A stretch of DNA of 64,000 nt from Tethya wilhelma (GCA_964030475.1 CAXIPT010000004.1:6299738-6363737), one strand, 5' to 3'; counted from the first letter of the stretch, positions 36,358-46,900 are shown. Numbers and translations are program-made. Notes: generated from the letters alone by a model not told the origin.

Positions 36358-37138
36358 GTTTGTGTGTGTGTGTGAACTAAAAACACATGCATGTACCTGA
36401 AGCACATACACACATACTGCATGTACAAAGCAAACCCACAAATACTAAAAAAAAATTATTCGAGTCACAACTACAAACTTGTAACTTTAGCTACAAGCAC
36501 AGATTTCACATACGGAGGAAAAGAATTGACATACACAAACTAGTATGAATGCATGTGCTCCAAACTCAATTCCAACATGATATTAATTGTAGTACACATC
36601 GAAAGCCTGAACTTTGATGTCTCCAATAGCTAGCTACTAAGAAGGACAGCTGATCTAATTGTTCTTAATAGCAATGCAATGTACACTACCATTGTCCAGA
36701 GTGTAGTATTGCATCAGCCACCGCATAACTTATGATCTGAACACCATAGTCACAAGTCTAACTTGTACTAGCAGGAAAATCATTAACAGTATGTGAATAG
36801 ATAAAATAACAGTATACATTGAGACAATGAATAGTAGAAACAACCCTATAATGGGCTGTATATGCAGTATGTATGTTGTTGTAGTCATGTTAATATGATT
36901 ATCATGGACCACATGATTTATGTTAGCGACCATATTCAGAGCATTCTGATGGCGTCTTTATCAGCTGTTCTCATCAATGGGCTGATGTCATGATACTATG
37001 GCACATGACGATCAAAACTTGCATAGAAACACACAATCGTAAGACAAGCAAAGTATCTGTTTGTTCGATCAAATTTATAAGATTTTATATCAGTGTTAGC
37101 AGGATTATACTCTGGCTTTAGCTGGAAGGAAACGCACA

Positions 37139-37176
<38 letters not shown>

Positions 37177-38860
37177 TTACACACACACTCATTCTTCTTC
37201 AAAAACAAAACCACTATCATCTAAAATACACCACTATCATCTGTCACATAATTGGCCCATTTGTTTCACAGACCTTATCCAATTACCTCCCAAGGCTGCC
37301 TGTGACCTCATGGTCAAACCATCTCTCACCCTAATTCAATTATGTCCACCTGTATACTAATTACCATAATTTCCCTGAAGGCATACATACATACACACAC
37401 ACATCTCAAGGTCAGTGTGGCCATTGTATTCTCAGACCAACATGGGTTTTTGATGAACTAATTTGTTAATTAGGTTAATTGTATTATAGTCCCACCAAGC
37501 TGGTTTGCTAGTATCTGTGAGACACCGACCACTTATTAATTGAAAGCAATTCATTGTGGCCTAGATATTGGAAGTAATCATACTATACTACAATATTCTT
37601 TAGAGACACTGGCTTGTTTTGGGGGTTTCTAGCTGTTTTGATGTACTCTACAAGTACTGATTTGTTGAGGAGGATTTCTAGATGTGTCTGGAAGTGAATT
37701 TCAAGCCATAAAGGATCTCAAGTCAGTCAAGCTTTCTCCACTACCACACTGGGCTATAATTGTAGCAACTGTTATACCTACAACTTCACTACATGTTCTA
37801 TTCCAAACACTCATCAACACATACTTGGTGCCTTGTTTTGGAGGTTTTCTAGGTGTTCTGGGATTAAACTTGAAATCATGAAGGATATATCGGTTATGCT
37901 TTCTGCACTCCTTTGCTTGAAACAGTTGTAGAGTTACTACAATACACTGTTAATCTTCTCTACATGTATTGTAAGAAAAGAAACAACTCTGATATGATTT
38001 AGCTTGCAATCAACAAGTTGCATCGGTTCTTATACCACACTAATAAATTTATGCATCATTGACCTGCCAAAGAAAAGGGTACACCAAGTGCAAGGGTTAA
38101 TGGATGTCTATAAGTGCACAATATGCATATATATTTCAATGTATATACTTAAAAGTAACAGAAAAACTGTATATAGCAGCACTGGCAGCAGTTTCTTTTG
38201 TTGAGCTGGCTAGCCTTTTCGTGGCTTTCTCAACATGTGACCCTGTGATCTAATTTCAAGCAAAAAGTTTCAGACCACATGTGCAATATACTGACTGTTA
38301 GCAATCACAAAGAGTATAGCTGTGTGTGCTGATGTAGGAAAAGTGAACAAAAAAATTGTCAGTGATTACAGAAACACACACAAGCATAGCCTCGTAAACC
38401 AGTCCCTTCCCGCTATGCTTATTGCTAAGCTATGCTTATTGCTTGAGCTCAGAGCTAAGCTGAGTTGTTTGTTAACTGTGGGAAGGACAACACTAAACAA
38501 TTGAGATAAAATCTACACAAGATAATTGTGAGTATTGATTGGACGCATACAGTAAATAGCAGATGGACACATACACACAGACCTTATCTAGCTAGTGATG
38601 GGTTGTGTATGGGTGTGGAAGCATAGGAGCTTATTCCAAGAAGGAGCAAGGGTACGTGGGTAAATCCCAATCTGTGGTTGGCCAATAAATCAATTTTTGT
38701 GAGCGAGTTGTTTACAGCTGGTTGTATTATTAATTTAATTTGTCTACTATAAGGTTGATTGATTAATTGCAATTAATTGTCAACACGGAGAAATTAAAAT
38801 AAAGGATTTTAAGGTTACCAAATACAGGTTTAGCAAACTTGTTTTAGAGTCAATGTGTGC

Positions 38861-38928
<68 letters not shown>

Positions 38929-39773
38929 NTCACACACACACACACACACACAATCATGTGTGTTGATAAGCATTCACATGACTAGCCATCACACAAGATA
39001 TACAATACAAATTACAACAAAGCAGATTATCATAGCCACACGTATTGTCACCAGTACAGTGTAGCGAATACCAAAGGGGGGTTGGCTAGCAGACTAAGCC
39101 ATATAGCTTAGAGGGAGTTGCATCAGCATTAGGATGCCAATCAACAATGAAGAAAACTTGCCCAACTGGTTGAATATAAAGAAAACTTGAACAACTAGTT
39201 GAATATATAACTTACTGAGTGCCCAACCAGTTTGATAAATATATCATTATTGATGCCAAGTGGCTAGATGGGACAACAACATAGAGCTATCTATCTATCA
39301 TGTGAAGGCTCAAGTAGCCAAACCCACCCTTGCTGCTCCTAATAGCCAGGTATTTCTGAGTACAAACGGTGAAATGCAGACACTTGGATTAAACCCAAAG
39401 GAAAACTTGTAAGACACTTTAAAGAACACTTATGGAGCTGATAATAAGAGAGACAATGGGTCAATAAAGTACTCAAAGAGAACATGAAAATGAAGGAACA
39501 AATTAGACACACTTCACACAAGAAACTGTCAGGAGAGGAAGACCTTGGAATTTGGAGACATACCAAGAAAAGATATGAGTACACATAAAAACTTACTGCA
39601 AACACTCCTGCGACGTCCAGCTCCACTTCAAAGAGTGTCTGGACTCTGAGTCTGTCTCTGGAGTTTTGTGGAAAAAGCTTCTCCGCTTGGACTGGTCTCG
39701 ACCGCCATTCTCCTAGATTGTCGCCTTTGCTGGCTACGTTGACGTTCAAACAGGAACAGACTAGTCTTGTCAT
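21599..39773 (-). CDS. AKT1S1: PRAS40/AKT1S1 (Lobe)-like protein, 404 aa, eight coding exons
   Basis: PRAS40 is an AKT substrate and mTORC1 inhibitor. Exons in coding order: 39597-39773, 36034-36171, 34165-34279, 29936-30119, 29250-29478, 22372-22510, 22119-22234 and 21599-21715. All junctions are GT-AG, every phase fits and the total is 405 codons. The last two exons carry the family signature: [11 protein letters not shown] and [14 protein letters not shown] at the very end, matching SLPVSVPV and VFGDLPRPR of vertebrate PRAS40. An acidic stretch [14 protein letters not shown] follows MFQLD, where vertebrates have the TOS motif. The N-terminal half (residues 1-204) has cysteine pairs ([16 protein letters not shown]) and a coiled-coil-like helix ([17 protein letters not shown]) that I cannot match to the vertebrate protein. 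Calling all eight exons one gene is inference from phase and strand. Intron 5 contains a collagen gene cluster. Confidence 0.72.
22315..22368 (+). repeat. (CA)n tract at PRAS40-like exon 6 donor
   Basis: On the coding (minus) strand the donor reads GATG|GTGCGTGTGTG, so the 5' splice site runs directly into the microsatellite. Confidence 0.95.
22763..22885 (-). pseudogene. Orphan C-terminal domain of a short collagen (fragment)
   Basis: The minus strand reads [20 protein letters not shown], then [17 protein letters not shown], then a stop in the expected place. It aligns with [20 protein letters not shown]...RYNTHIYCC of the neighbouring collagen-like genes. No collagen repeat or start lies upstream in frame, and several cysteines are lost, so this is a decayed paralogue. 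Confidence 0.75.
23194..24030 (-). CDS. Type II transmembrane short-chain collagen, paralogue A
   Basis: The single-exon protein has 278 residues. A short cytoplasmic start (MEFQSG) precedes a membrane span ([18 protein letters not shown]), then a heptad-like helix ([18 protein letters not shown]). A dibasic RRPKRS site looks like a furin cleavage site, as in vertebrate type II membrane collagens. A linker precedes about 20 Gly-X-Y triplets ([19 protein letters not shown] onward). The C-terminal domain of about 60 residues has conserved cysteines and the signature [11 protein letters not shown]...RYNTHIYCC. It probably trimerises at the cell surface or is shed into the matrix. It is the only intact minus-strand member of the cluster and lies in an intron of the PRAS40-like gene. 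Confidence 0.88.
   Translation of the reverse strand: MEFQSGVVVFLCLLSTLLFGSLMFSSLHNAHQIADLQLQLQQLSDECNHHEASSSSNTENDVINELVKRMIKMSPNENQEAINQLAFGRRPKRSAISISNQDSNDTESDIKSFKTDPDDPSFVTLQLLAIAFSDIVEKQLNSKLDCSELEDETECTIQPGPKGERGERGPQGLRGATGEKGERGERGLEGAKGIKGQFGQQGPQGPVGPQGDAGPVGPVATLRQNSCSWYYTDTCAHRCGAGNLKRTICPVGQYVAGFGSHTWWDLGRYNTHIYCCAI
24496..24602 (+). repeat. Two-unit tandem repeat (~54 bp each)
   Basis: GGTTAATTAACCTCATGCCC followed by TGGAGACCTTG and GCTG(G/A)CCTGGG occurs twice in a row upstream of collagen paralogue B. Confidence 0.9.
24647..24654 (+). promoter_or_regulatory. TATA box of collagen paralogue B
   Basis: TATAAAAG lies in the context GGGCACTCTATAAAAGTAGCTA, about 70 bp before the ATG. 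The same context (GGGCATTCTATAAAAGCAGCTA) precedes paralogue D at 28070, so the core promoter was duplicated with the gene. Confidence 0.75.
24725..25561 (+). CDS. Type II transmembrane short-chain collagen, paralogue B
   Basis: The 278-residue single exon has the same layout as paralogue A: membrane span at about residues 7-29, helix [15 protein letters not shown] at 38-51, HRLKRS furin-like site at 91-96, about 24 Gly-X-Y triplets from about residue 147, and a cysteine-rich end starting [16 protein letters not shown] and finishing [11 protein letters not shown]. The stretch [20 protein letters not shown] lengthens the triple helix relative to paralogue A. A TATA box sits upstream. Unlike the other copies the membrane span carries an extra IFG insertion. 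Confidence 0.9.
   Translation: MEFQSGVIVFLGLLSTLLFGIFGCFMFSSLHNAHDQIADLQLKLQQLSDKCIQVSPSSNTENNIFNELVRKMIKMSPNENLETINQAASKHRLKRSATSISNQENDNPPFGTLQLLANAFSDIVNTQLNSKLDCSELEEETECTIQPGPRGERGERGPQGLRGATGAKGERGERGLEGAKGVKGQLGFTGFKGEKGAMGELGPQGAVGPQGEAGPVGPVATLRQNSCEWLFTDTCGHGCGTNSLRRATCPVGQYVAGFGIYTWNANGRYNTHIYCCPV
25842..25958 (-). pseudogene. Truncated collagen paralogue (N-terminus only)
   Basis: The minus strand reads [20 protein letters not shown], then [18 protein letters not shown] and a TGA stop. This is the start of the collagen family cut off after 38 residues. Upstream sequence (TTTCTTTGACCAAC) matches that before paralogue A. The break lies within the coiled-coil segment. Confidence 0.85.
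26147..26959 (+). CDS. Type II transmembrane short-chain collagen, paralogue C (furin site lost)
   Basis: I chose the ATG at 26147; the frame is open a little further upstream but only from a GTG. The protein has 270 residues: a membrane span ([17 protein letters not shown]), a helix ([18 protein letters not shown]), about 24 Gly-X-Y triplets and the C-terminal domain ending YCCPV. It is the most divergent member. The basic cleavage motif of its paralogues reads CHLKHS here, so the R-X-K-R pattern is gone and shedding may be lost. The TATA context of paralogues B and D is not evident upstream. Confidence 0.88.
   Translation: MAFHSGITTLLCLITLLFGCVMFSSLQNAHDQITDLQLKLQKLSDECNQVKNDILNELVKEGIKLAPNENLGTTNQGPSACHLKHSATSTNQENDADNDNSFGTLELLANAFSDIVDRQLNSKLGCSELEHGSECTIQPGPKGERGERGPQGLQGATGEKGDKGVSGEQGAKGEEGQLGHTGFKGEKGAMGELGPQGAVGPQGATGPVGPVATLRQNGCEWLFTDECGHNCGNGVQKRVTCPVGQYVAGFGIYTWGSNGRYSTHIYCCPV
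26960..28069. other. Spacer between collagen paralogues C and D
   Basis: No intact gene is present. Near 27285-27360 there are echoes of the 29190-29265 region (GGTAGGTATTCA, ACCTTATTTC), and at about 27351 on the minus strand [12 protein letters not shown] then a stop, perhaps a last trace of another collagen start. This supports duplication of a unit that included the edge of PRAS40-like exon 5. Confidence 0.45.
28070..28077 (+). promoter_or_regulatory. TATA box of collagen paralogue D
   Basis: TATAAAAG lies in the context GGGCATTCTATAAAAGCAGCTA, about 63 bp before the ATG, matching the box before paralogue B. Confidence 0.75.
28140..28979 (+). CDS. Type II transmembrane short-chain collagen, paralogue D
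   Basis: The 279-residue single exon is closest to paralogue A in its first 60 residues ([34 protein letters not shown]). It has an NRLKRS furin-like site, the collagen stretch [19 protein letters not shown] onward with the [13 protein letters not shown] block of paralogue B, and the C-terminal domain [18 protein letters not shown]...[10 protein letters not shown]. One cysteine of the final CC pair is arginine (YRCPV), which breaks the conserved pair. The mosaic similarity suggests gene conversion between paralogues. Confidence 0.9.
   Translation: MEFQSGVVVFLCLLSTLLFGCLMFSSLHNAHQIANLQLQLQQLSDECNHHGDSSSSNTENDVMNELVKKMIKMSPNENQQANKKGPSENRLKRSASSISNKENDSENDHAFGTLELLANAFSDIVERQLNSKLHCSGLEDETECTLQPGPKGERGERGPQGLRGAMGEKGDRGEHGLEGAKGAKGQLGFTGFKGEKGAMGVQGSPGPVGPQGGAGPVGSVATLTQNNCTWLYTDTCGHHCGAGVLKRATCPVGQYVAGFGIRTWDIYGRYNTHIYRCPV
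29579..29730. mobile_element. Short MITE in PRAS40-like intron 4
   Basis: CAGAGGAGGTATGACAAGAG on the left and the complementary end CTCGTGTCATTCCTCCTCTG on the right form about 43-bp inverted termini with a few mismatches. GGAAACTAT at 29570-29578 and GGAAACTAC at 29731-29739 are an 8-9-bp target duplication. It lies just upstream of exon 5 on the coding strand. Confidence 0.85.
30978..31082. mobile_element. Half copy of the dispersed inverted-repeat element, cut by a gap
   Basis: The sequence from ACAAGTAGTAAAAATTTC to ACGTCTACTTCATTT is essentially identical to the left end of the copy at 32415 and stops at the N at 31083. Confidence 0.8.
31084..31483. mobile_element. Dispersed inverted-repeat element, full copy
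   Basis: AACAAGTAGTAAAAATTTC at the left and GAAATTTTTACTACTTGTT at the right bound arms of about 110 bp that include GGAATGGGCAGTGCATT and TTTCGGCACATGACTACTT. It starts right after the N at 31083. Confidence 0.85.
31484..32090. repeat. Long repeat following the inverted-repeat element, copy 1
   Basis: It shares ATGCGCATGCGCAT, CATGAATTTATACGCTAAG, CTTTCTAGTTTTTGTTTAGG, AATGGCACTATGGTGGCTTC and GCAGTTGGTAATCTGTCAG with 32817-33425 and 58190-58680. No coding frame is conserved. It always follows the inverted-repeat element, so the mobile unit may be about 1 kb. Confidence 0.8.
32415..32816. mobile_element. Dispersed inverted-repeat element, full copy
   Basis: It has the same structure as the copy at 31084, but with the variant arms seen at 30978-31082 (GTGGTGTAAAAAGTATTGAA, CAGGGACACGTCTACTTC). 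It begins directly after the N at 32414. Confidence 0.85.
32817..33425. repeat. Long repeat following the inverted-repeat element, copy 2
   Basis: It is similar along its length to 31484-32090 and 58190-58680, with small indels. It ends near the palindromic ATACGTACTACCGTACGTAT. Confidence 0.8.
34312..34369 (+). repeat. (GA)n tract upstream of PRAS40-like exon 3
   Basis: On the coding strand this is a TC tract running into CCCTCCCCTCCCCCCCCAG, so the microsatellite supplies the polypyrimidine tract of the acceptor. Confidence 0.95.
36176..36360 (+). repeat. GAGGGTGT/GAGGGTAT minisatellite and TG tract
   Basis: Eight-base units TGAGGGTG and TGAGGGTA, organised in 24-base groups, are followed by a long TG tract. 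The array abuts the acceptor of PRAS40-like exon 2 (CCCTCACAG on the coding strand). Confidence 0.95.
37133..37172 (+). repeat. (CA)n microsatellite
   Basis: A CA tract lies in the first intron of the PRAS40-like gene; no other feature is seen nearby. Confidence 0.95.
38865..38951 (+). repeat. (CT)n and (CA)n tracts joined at a gap
   Basis: The CT tract runs up to the N at 38929 and a CA tract follows. The join is an assembly junction in the first intron of the PRAS40-like gene. Confidence 0.95.
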
Positions 39774-39987
39774 GGCTCTCTAGACTGTTTTGCCTTTCTC
39801 TAAAAGCAAAAAGAGCTGTGTCCACTTCAGAACTACTCACAGCTGGCGGTTTTGAGCGCCTTTTTATGTGACCACTTGATAGTGCCAATTCAGCACGGGG
39901 AGTTCCCTTTCATTATCATTACGTCATATAAAATTACATCATTATGACTACACAAGGTGCATGCACTGACATTTGCAATGCCTCTAG

Positions 39988-42751
39988 CTATGTCTGTGTG
40001 TCACTATCACTATCATTTTCAGTATCATTCTCCAGCTCAATAGTTACACTGTATGTGAGTGCAGTTCTACTCCATGTGTAGGCTTGATAGCTCCACAACC
40101 TCTGGTCAAAGATAACTGCAGAAAATCACAAATAGTCAGAGAAAACAAGTCAAGTAGTCAAAATAAATGTGTGTGTGCATGCACATGTGTGAAAAGGGGA
40201 AAGCTATAATATAGCAAATGAAAGAGCAACTGTAGCTCTTCTTTCTATAATACAGTATAAACTAAACATCAGCTTTTACAAAAAACAAAACTCAGCTAGT
40301 GGAGTAAAGCAAGCCTTTTCTAACTTATGCATACACATGCATGCATGTACATGTACCATATACTGAACATGATCCTAGCCTAGATATAGGTTATCTATGA
40401 ACCCCGCAGTTCTACTTACAGACATCTCCAGCCTTCAAAATGGGGTGCTCCTTCAACCCACTGCAAACATCAAAGCAGGAGGACTCCTGTGGATGTGGTA
40501 CTATGCGGACTTCCCCTCCAACAACATGTAATGCTATCAGATTTCCACTGGGGAACAGATCCTGAGGGATAGATGGGGAAAGGCTATAGTCAGTACAATA
40601 AACACATTTTACTTATCCTAGATCATAATTTTCACTTTTTGCCACTGCTTAACCACACGATATTACTAGAGTGACATCAGTACTGTAGGAACAGCATGTT
40701 TTGTTTTAAATAGTAACTTTGTATAGCCTCGTCCCCACACCTCCTTGTGTTTGGAGGGAGGAGCCTGGGGAGTAATCACATTAAAGCTATAGGTATGCAA
40801 GGAATATTCTGTGCTTGGCATTTATCTACTGAAACATTATATCTGAGAGAATAATAATGCTAGCAACCATACATTTTGTGTTGACACCATCATGAAAACA
40901 GTACTTGTACATGATATGGGTGGGATTTGAGTATGCATGCTTAGTATATCGAGTCATGTCACCATGTGACTCTAAGAAAGGTCTCCACACAGCTACCTGC
41001 TTCTGTAGCCAGTGAGCCATGCAGAACCCAAGTGAAACTCAAAGAAGACTTGTACCTAGCTATCAGAAATTTCTGGGGTGGACACTGTGCCTGGGGATGA
41101 GACTAAATACAACTTCTTTCATGTAACTTTCGGTTTGTATGATTGATCTTTTTCTGTAAGATTTTTTTTTTTGTTGTAATGTATGATTATATCAGTATAG
41201 AAACTAAAGTAATGGCTTAGCTAAAGTCCAGACAATTCAGCCTAAAGATTATTTTTCAAAACTATTGATTTTTTCCTTTCCTGAATAGGGTATATATGTC
41301 CCTTGAAATCAAATCAAGCTATAAATAATTAAAACTTCCTAGTGATAATGGTGTACCTGAGTGTGAGCCGAAGGTGCCCACTGTGTGGTCAATATGAACA
41401 TGGCAGTGATGGAGGTGTGAGTGTGTGGAGGAGTGTAGGTGGGAGGGGGGAACAGGACTCGGAGTGTAGAGGGATTCCTCCTATCCGGGCATTCTTGCCT
41501 ATAAATGGTACATGGGTGCATTTTAATAGTACAAAAAATTACATACATACAAAGATAGTTGAAAGCACATTGAATATAAAAGAATATGGTAAAATCTATA
41601 ACTGCTCAAAACAAACTCTTGAACATATTACTGCATACGTGAATTAAAGCACATACACTGTATATAAAAAAATCGGACTGCAAATAACATCCTTACCATG
41701 TAAAAGCCCATGGGTCTTTACTTCGTAACAGTTTCTTCATTAGATTCTTGTCAAACAGCTGTGAGTACATTTCCAATCCCTTGCTATTCTCAGACGTGAT
41801 CTGCCAACACACTGAAGGAGTGGTCATATACTCTTCGGGAAAACCGACAATTTTTCCAAGTGTAAAATCGCTCGGTATTTCCATTGCATTTCGTAGCACG
41901 TAGAACTCTCTCAATGGATCTTGTCGAAGAATATCACTAGGCAACGACGAACCGTTTAGCGTAAGTTCAAGAGGTTGTTTCACAGAGAGACAAGGACAGC
42001 GCTGGGTGTCATTGAGAAGAGGGTTCTCAAGGATACAGTCGCTGGTGATGAAGAAGTCGAGTCCGAGAGCTTGGAGGTAGGGAAGGGAGGTCACAAGGGC
42101 CAGGCGGAGAGGACGAGTGACGTAGTAGATCTTTTCATGCATTATCTGTAGGTATGAAAGATTACAACTGACGATTCTGATTATTTTGGTGACTAACTTC
42201 GAACATAATTATGTACATATACATGTATGTAGATTTGCTATTAATATGCATCAATAATTATCATGATCTATTGACCTGTGTGTGCACATAATACATGTAT
42301 GACTTCAATAATATTGCAGAAACGAACCAATACAACTGTGATCCCAGACCCTTCCTTTTCTAAGAGAAGGGTCAGCTAGGAGTACCAGGCTATCTCTTAC
42401 CTTGTGCACATAGAAAGTAAGTGGCTTATAAGCAGCTGTGAAAAGAGCAAACGCCAGTACCAACATCATTCCAATCCAGACCACCTTTAAACAAAACGTA
42501 ACACGAGAACAGCAGCTTCTTTGTCCATCTCTCTTCTTCCCACTGCCACGAGGTCGAAGCTTAATCTTCGATCGTTCTGCAGCTGTGTTTAGGCAGGAGT
42601 TAAACTCTTCTAACGTGAGACCAGAGGCCAATGCATCTTCTTTGACTCTTTCTAACTCGTCTCGAAGTTTTTTACGAGGAGCAGTTGATGGTGGATCGGG
42701 AGGGGGTCTCCTAGGGTGGCGAGGGCGGGTAGAGGACCTGGTAGATGTCAT
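39988..42751 (-). CDS. C6orf89/BRAP-like single-pass membrane protein, 403 aa
   Basis: C6orf89 (bombesin receptor-activated protein) is a Golgi-associated type II membrane protein of uncertain function. Five coding exons join in phase: 42401-42751, 41697-42145, 41357-41498, 40420-40561 and 39988-40115, giving 404 codons. The N-terminus is Pro/Arg-rich, then GLTLEEFNSCL (compare the conserved helix before the membrane span), a span VVWIGMMLVLAFALFTAAY, and a long lumenal part. Late motifs match the family: DLFPSGNLIALHVVGGEVRI and LKAGDVFIFDQRLWSYQAYT correspond to the cupin-like end (PGDIGYVDTTHWKVY). The acidic tail NDTENDSDSDTQT is extra. The start is the first ATG after a probable 5'-UTR intron acceptor at about 42780. 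The stop lies 214 bp before the next gene's ATG on the same strand. Confidence 0.72.
40724..40771. repeat. Short remnant of the TAGCCTCG inverted-repeat family
   Basis: TAGCCTCGTCCCCACACCTC and GGAGGGAGGAGCCTGGGGA face each other across 10 bp, resembling collapsed ends of the MULE-type element. It lies in the fourth intron... upstream of exon 4 of the C6orf89-like gene. Confidence 0.5.
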
Positions 42752-43966
42752 GGGGTGGATGGTAGGAAAGATCTCTAGAAAACAAACAAACAAACAAAAC
42801 GAATTTTTATGATATTGAAAGCAATAGGTCAAAGGTCAAAGCGTTCAAGCAGATAATTTTAGAGTAATTTCACTCACAATTTGTATCAACTGCACAGATG
42901 TATATAGAAATTCCCCCTTTTTAGTATTTCAGTCTCCTGCCAGTTGAGACGGCCGCTGGATTAGACCTAGCCTAAGGGACGTACTAGATGAGATCTGCAG
43001 ATTTGTGTACTTTGACCTTTGCAGCAAACATAACGTCATTGTCCCGCCCGCGGGAACTTTGATTGCTATAAATCACTTGTGCAAAAAAAACAACTTGAAG
43101 GCCAGTATTTTGAAGACTTCATTCCGAATTTCGTGGAGCAAGCTAACAACTGGACCAGCTCCTCTTTTCAACTGCTGCTCCTGTACTCGCTGGCACTCTG
43201 AGGCTTCATGCACTGCCATGGACTGACCCATTCGGGCCAGTGGACAAGCTAGGATGTAATATCATGCATGCACAGTGCTCTGACTCTCTCCAACTTTACT
43301 ATGAAGTGTCCAGTCCGACTCATATTGGATCATGAGGTACCATTGGACTACTAACTGGCTTATGTGAGTGTGTATGTGTTGTGTTTGTGTATAAGTCAAA
43401 TTAAACTAGTGCATGGCTGCATGGCCCGGTGACATATTGAGTCTGGTTGATACATACATGGTACGTTAGCTAGTGGTATGTATAATACAAAGATGGTGTA
43501 CATGGGACAATAGATTGAATTGAAAATCAACAAGCTCATATATGCATGTACGTGTGTGTGTGTAAGCTCATAAATGTGTGCACGTGTGCATGTACATATT
43601 CATGTGCACATGTGTGCACACAGGCACTATAAATACATTGTAGTCAATATGGTGCGGGTTATTTAATCCAGCACCAGCAAATTAAATCCGGATACTGTAT
43701 ATTACGTAACTCTGCAATACAATAGGAAAGTATATACGGACTACCAGTAGTCTAGCAACAGCATTTTCTTTAATAATCTTTTGTTTTTCTGAATTATATA
43801 TACAAAAAATTAAATGTAGAGGATTTATAACAAGTAACAACCACAAGTCACGATACAGTTATAATGTTTTCAAATTGATTGATTCAAAGCATCAAGCGAT
43901 AAGAGGACGTGCACACAAAATCAAAATTAGTATATACTTTTTTTACTCAAATTATTGATTTCAAAC
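42752..43966. other. Spacer upstream of the C6orf89-like gene
   Basis: A probable 5'-UTR exon boundary (acceptor TTTTCTAG near 42780 on the minus strand) is present. The rest shows no coding frame with splice support; AT-rich sequence from 43780 is the probable 3' UTR of the HADHA-like gene. Confidence 0.5.
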
Positions 43967-46900
43967 TCATGCAATAATAAAGAAGTAACCAGCCATTGCT
44001 AACATACTAATGAATGCTACCACTAAACTAAAAAGAGAAAACACTAAACATAAGCTCAAACGGAGATCAAGACGTAATTCACGATTCCTCAAACCGTACG
44101 TTTCTCCAACTTCGTACAGCTCTTGATTACTGAGCAAAACAGTTTCATTTCTCAGCTCGACAAAGTCCGATACACTTGCAACTTCCTGGGTAGCGGTAGA
44201 TTTTTGGTGGGCTTTAAATAGAGAGCCATACACAGCACGATCTGTCACACCAGATAGACTAAGCAGGTCCTTGTTTCCAAATAGAGCCTGGCCATTCGGT
44301 ATTCGAAACAAAATATCTTCGAAACGCTTAACAGTCTCGATCTGCCCGAGTCGTACGATGTAATTCAACGGACCACCTTCGGTTGGGGGGAAATGAATCA
44401 AACCAGATACACAGAGGATATCGATTGCTGATTCAGAAATTGTCGGAGATTGTTTCTTTGCCAGCGTAGCTCGCAGTCCGAGGTGAAGCATGAAGAGTTG
44501 AGCTAAGTCGGAGTCGCTGGGCGGTCTGCGTCGGCCGTCTCTGTAGCTGTTCTTGCCGGAGGTGAGGTAGAGATTTAGGTCTTGGAAGTGGTCGCTCTTT
44601 AGAGAGCTGATTAGTTGTATGAGATAGTCACGATCGAGCTGGATGGATGACCACAAAGACAAAGACAATAGGATCAACAGTGGATTAATATACAAACTGC
44701 AAAACATTCACAAACATACGAGTTGCTAAGGGAGCTAGTCTCTCAGTTGACGAGTGCCTGGATGCTCAGACCCATCCAGGCACTCGTCAACTGAGAGAGT
44801 TATGTTTTCAAATTGAATGATTGTACATACACTGTATGTACACAAAAGTTAGTGCAAAGCCAGCATCTAGCTCTTTTGCTCTGTCCTTTCTCAACCATGA
44901 GTTGCTATAGAACAAGTGCCTCAATGCTTACAGACATAGCTCACAAAACATTTGTGAAAATCTCATGTACATCTCTTTGCTCTTTAAAGCAAACTTTTTC
45001 TGAAACAAACTATCTATAGTTAAGACCTTTGAGAGAGTCAAATAACTTATGTTTTAAAAGTTCTACATTAACACACCTCTTTCATGGTGGCAAAAGGTCC
45101 TTTGGTGAACCCAACCTTGCACAGAATGGAGTCAATCTTCTTCTCCGTCAGTCTTCCTCTAAAGTGGTTCACAAGAGACACAGCCAGGTTCCAGAAGGAG
45201 AGGGTGAGGTAGAGGGAGGTCGGGGAGAAGGGAGAGGGGGGAGTGAGGATGGGGAATTTACCGGTGGCCGCTACGAGAGTGGAGAGTGTACGGAGATCCT
45301 TGGACAGGAACTGGTGTGTGCGTGTGTGTGCACTTGAGATTCAATACAACAGCAGAATATCAATGGGCACATGTATTTAAAAACAACAAACTACACACGA
45401 TCACATGACCATTTTGTATGTTGCTTCCACGATGTCTAAGGATTGAGCTACATATACAGTACATTACACACAAGCCCATCTATCAAGGAGAGGAAAGAAA
45501 AGCACCATAAGTGTAAATGTGTTTAGAAAAAACAACTATTACAACATGTACATTTCTTGGAAAGAGAGAAACAAAATGAGGGGTCTGGTACGTGCGAGAC
45601 TAGTGGACATACTGGGCTACAAAGAATACTCAGTGCATGGCAACAATCGTCTGTACTTGTGCAAGGTCTGGCTAGCCAGATTATATTATATTTCCACAGT
45701 GCGTACCTTATTATTGGGAGGAGTTATCTCCACACAGAGGGTGTTCTTTCTCCGAGGGTCTCCTGCGTTCATCAGCAATGATATCATAGTCTCGGAGGGT
45801 CCTCCAGCACACATCAAGCTCACATGTACAACCTGCAAGAATGGAGCAAACTACATTGATGATCCTTACCACATATCAGATAGTTTGGAGGTTGGGTTCT
45901 GAAAGTGATGACACACATGACTAATCCAAGCTTGCTATACACAGCTGTATATGTACTTGTACTACTGAGCTATATTTACAGTGAAATCCTACAAGTTCAC
46001 TTTCACTCTGCTGTGCAAAATTCAAGTGTTTCTGTAGTTATGGTTTTCTAGCACATGCAAAGAGGAACTAGCATCTAGATCACGCATATTAAATCCAAAA
46101 CTTACTTCTGTTGAGTATTTCTTCATCTCCTCCACAACCATCACCGAAGAAGCTTCTTCCTGTCTTCCACCACCATCACTGCCATGCCTGATAGAAGCAT
46201 CTACGACAACAATCATAGCTCCACTTCCTTCCAAAGAGCTCGAAAGAGTAGTGAGATTAGAACCTTTGTGGAACGATAATCCATCCATCTGTTTCTTCAC
46301 TTCGGCTTCCGTGATGTAGCATCGCTTGAGAGCATAGCTGTATCCTTTTCGAATCGCATAGTAGGCCTTTTCTTTTGTCAATTCATCGTACAAGTCAATG
46401 ATTCCAACAGTTATTCCACTATATATTAGACTTTGAACATAAGCAGCTGAATAGCCGAGTCCTCTTTTTGATAGTAAGACAACAACTCTGTCAGATTCTT
46501 TTGAAAATGGTCGTGATTCTTCGTTGGGTTGTAGACCGAAACTGAGAGCACATTTTTTCAATTTTCTTGTCACTAGGAAGAGATTCATGAGACTCTTTGA
46601 TTCGGCAGTGGCTGCCATGGTACTGAATCCCCGTGAGGTGATGGAGAGAGCCTTGAGACAGCTGCCAGCGTAGAAGCACCTGAAGGTGTTTTGGAGGCAG
46701 TGATAGGGAGAAGGAATGAGTGTGCCCACCTTCCACCAGAGTTGAAGAAGAGCTAACAAGTAGAAGAGACGATTTACGAGATAGTCGCAAACTTCTCGAA
46801 AGCAGCCGCTCTTTCGTGGGTACTTCTTTCGAAACTTTTCGTCCCAAATGTCAGATTTTCCGAGATCACCAAACAAATCTTCTTCGGACAGTGTTTTCGG

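Noticed and set aside
45519..45902. Plus-strand frame of 127 residues
   Set aside because: It overlaps exon 4 of the HADHA-like gene on the other strand and has no homology or splice support.
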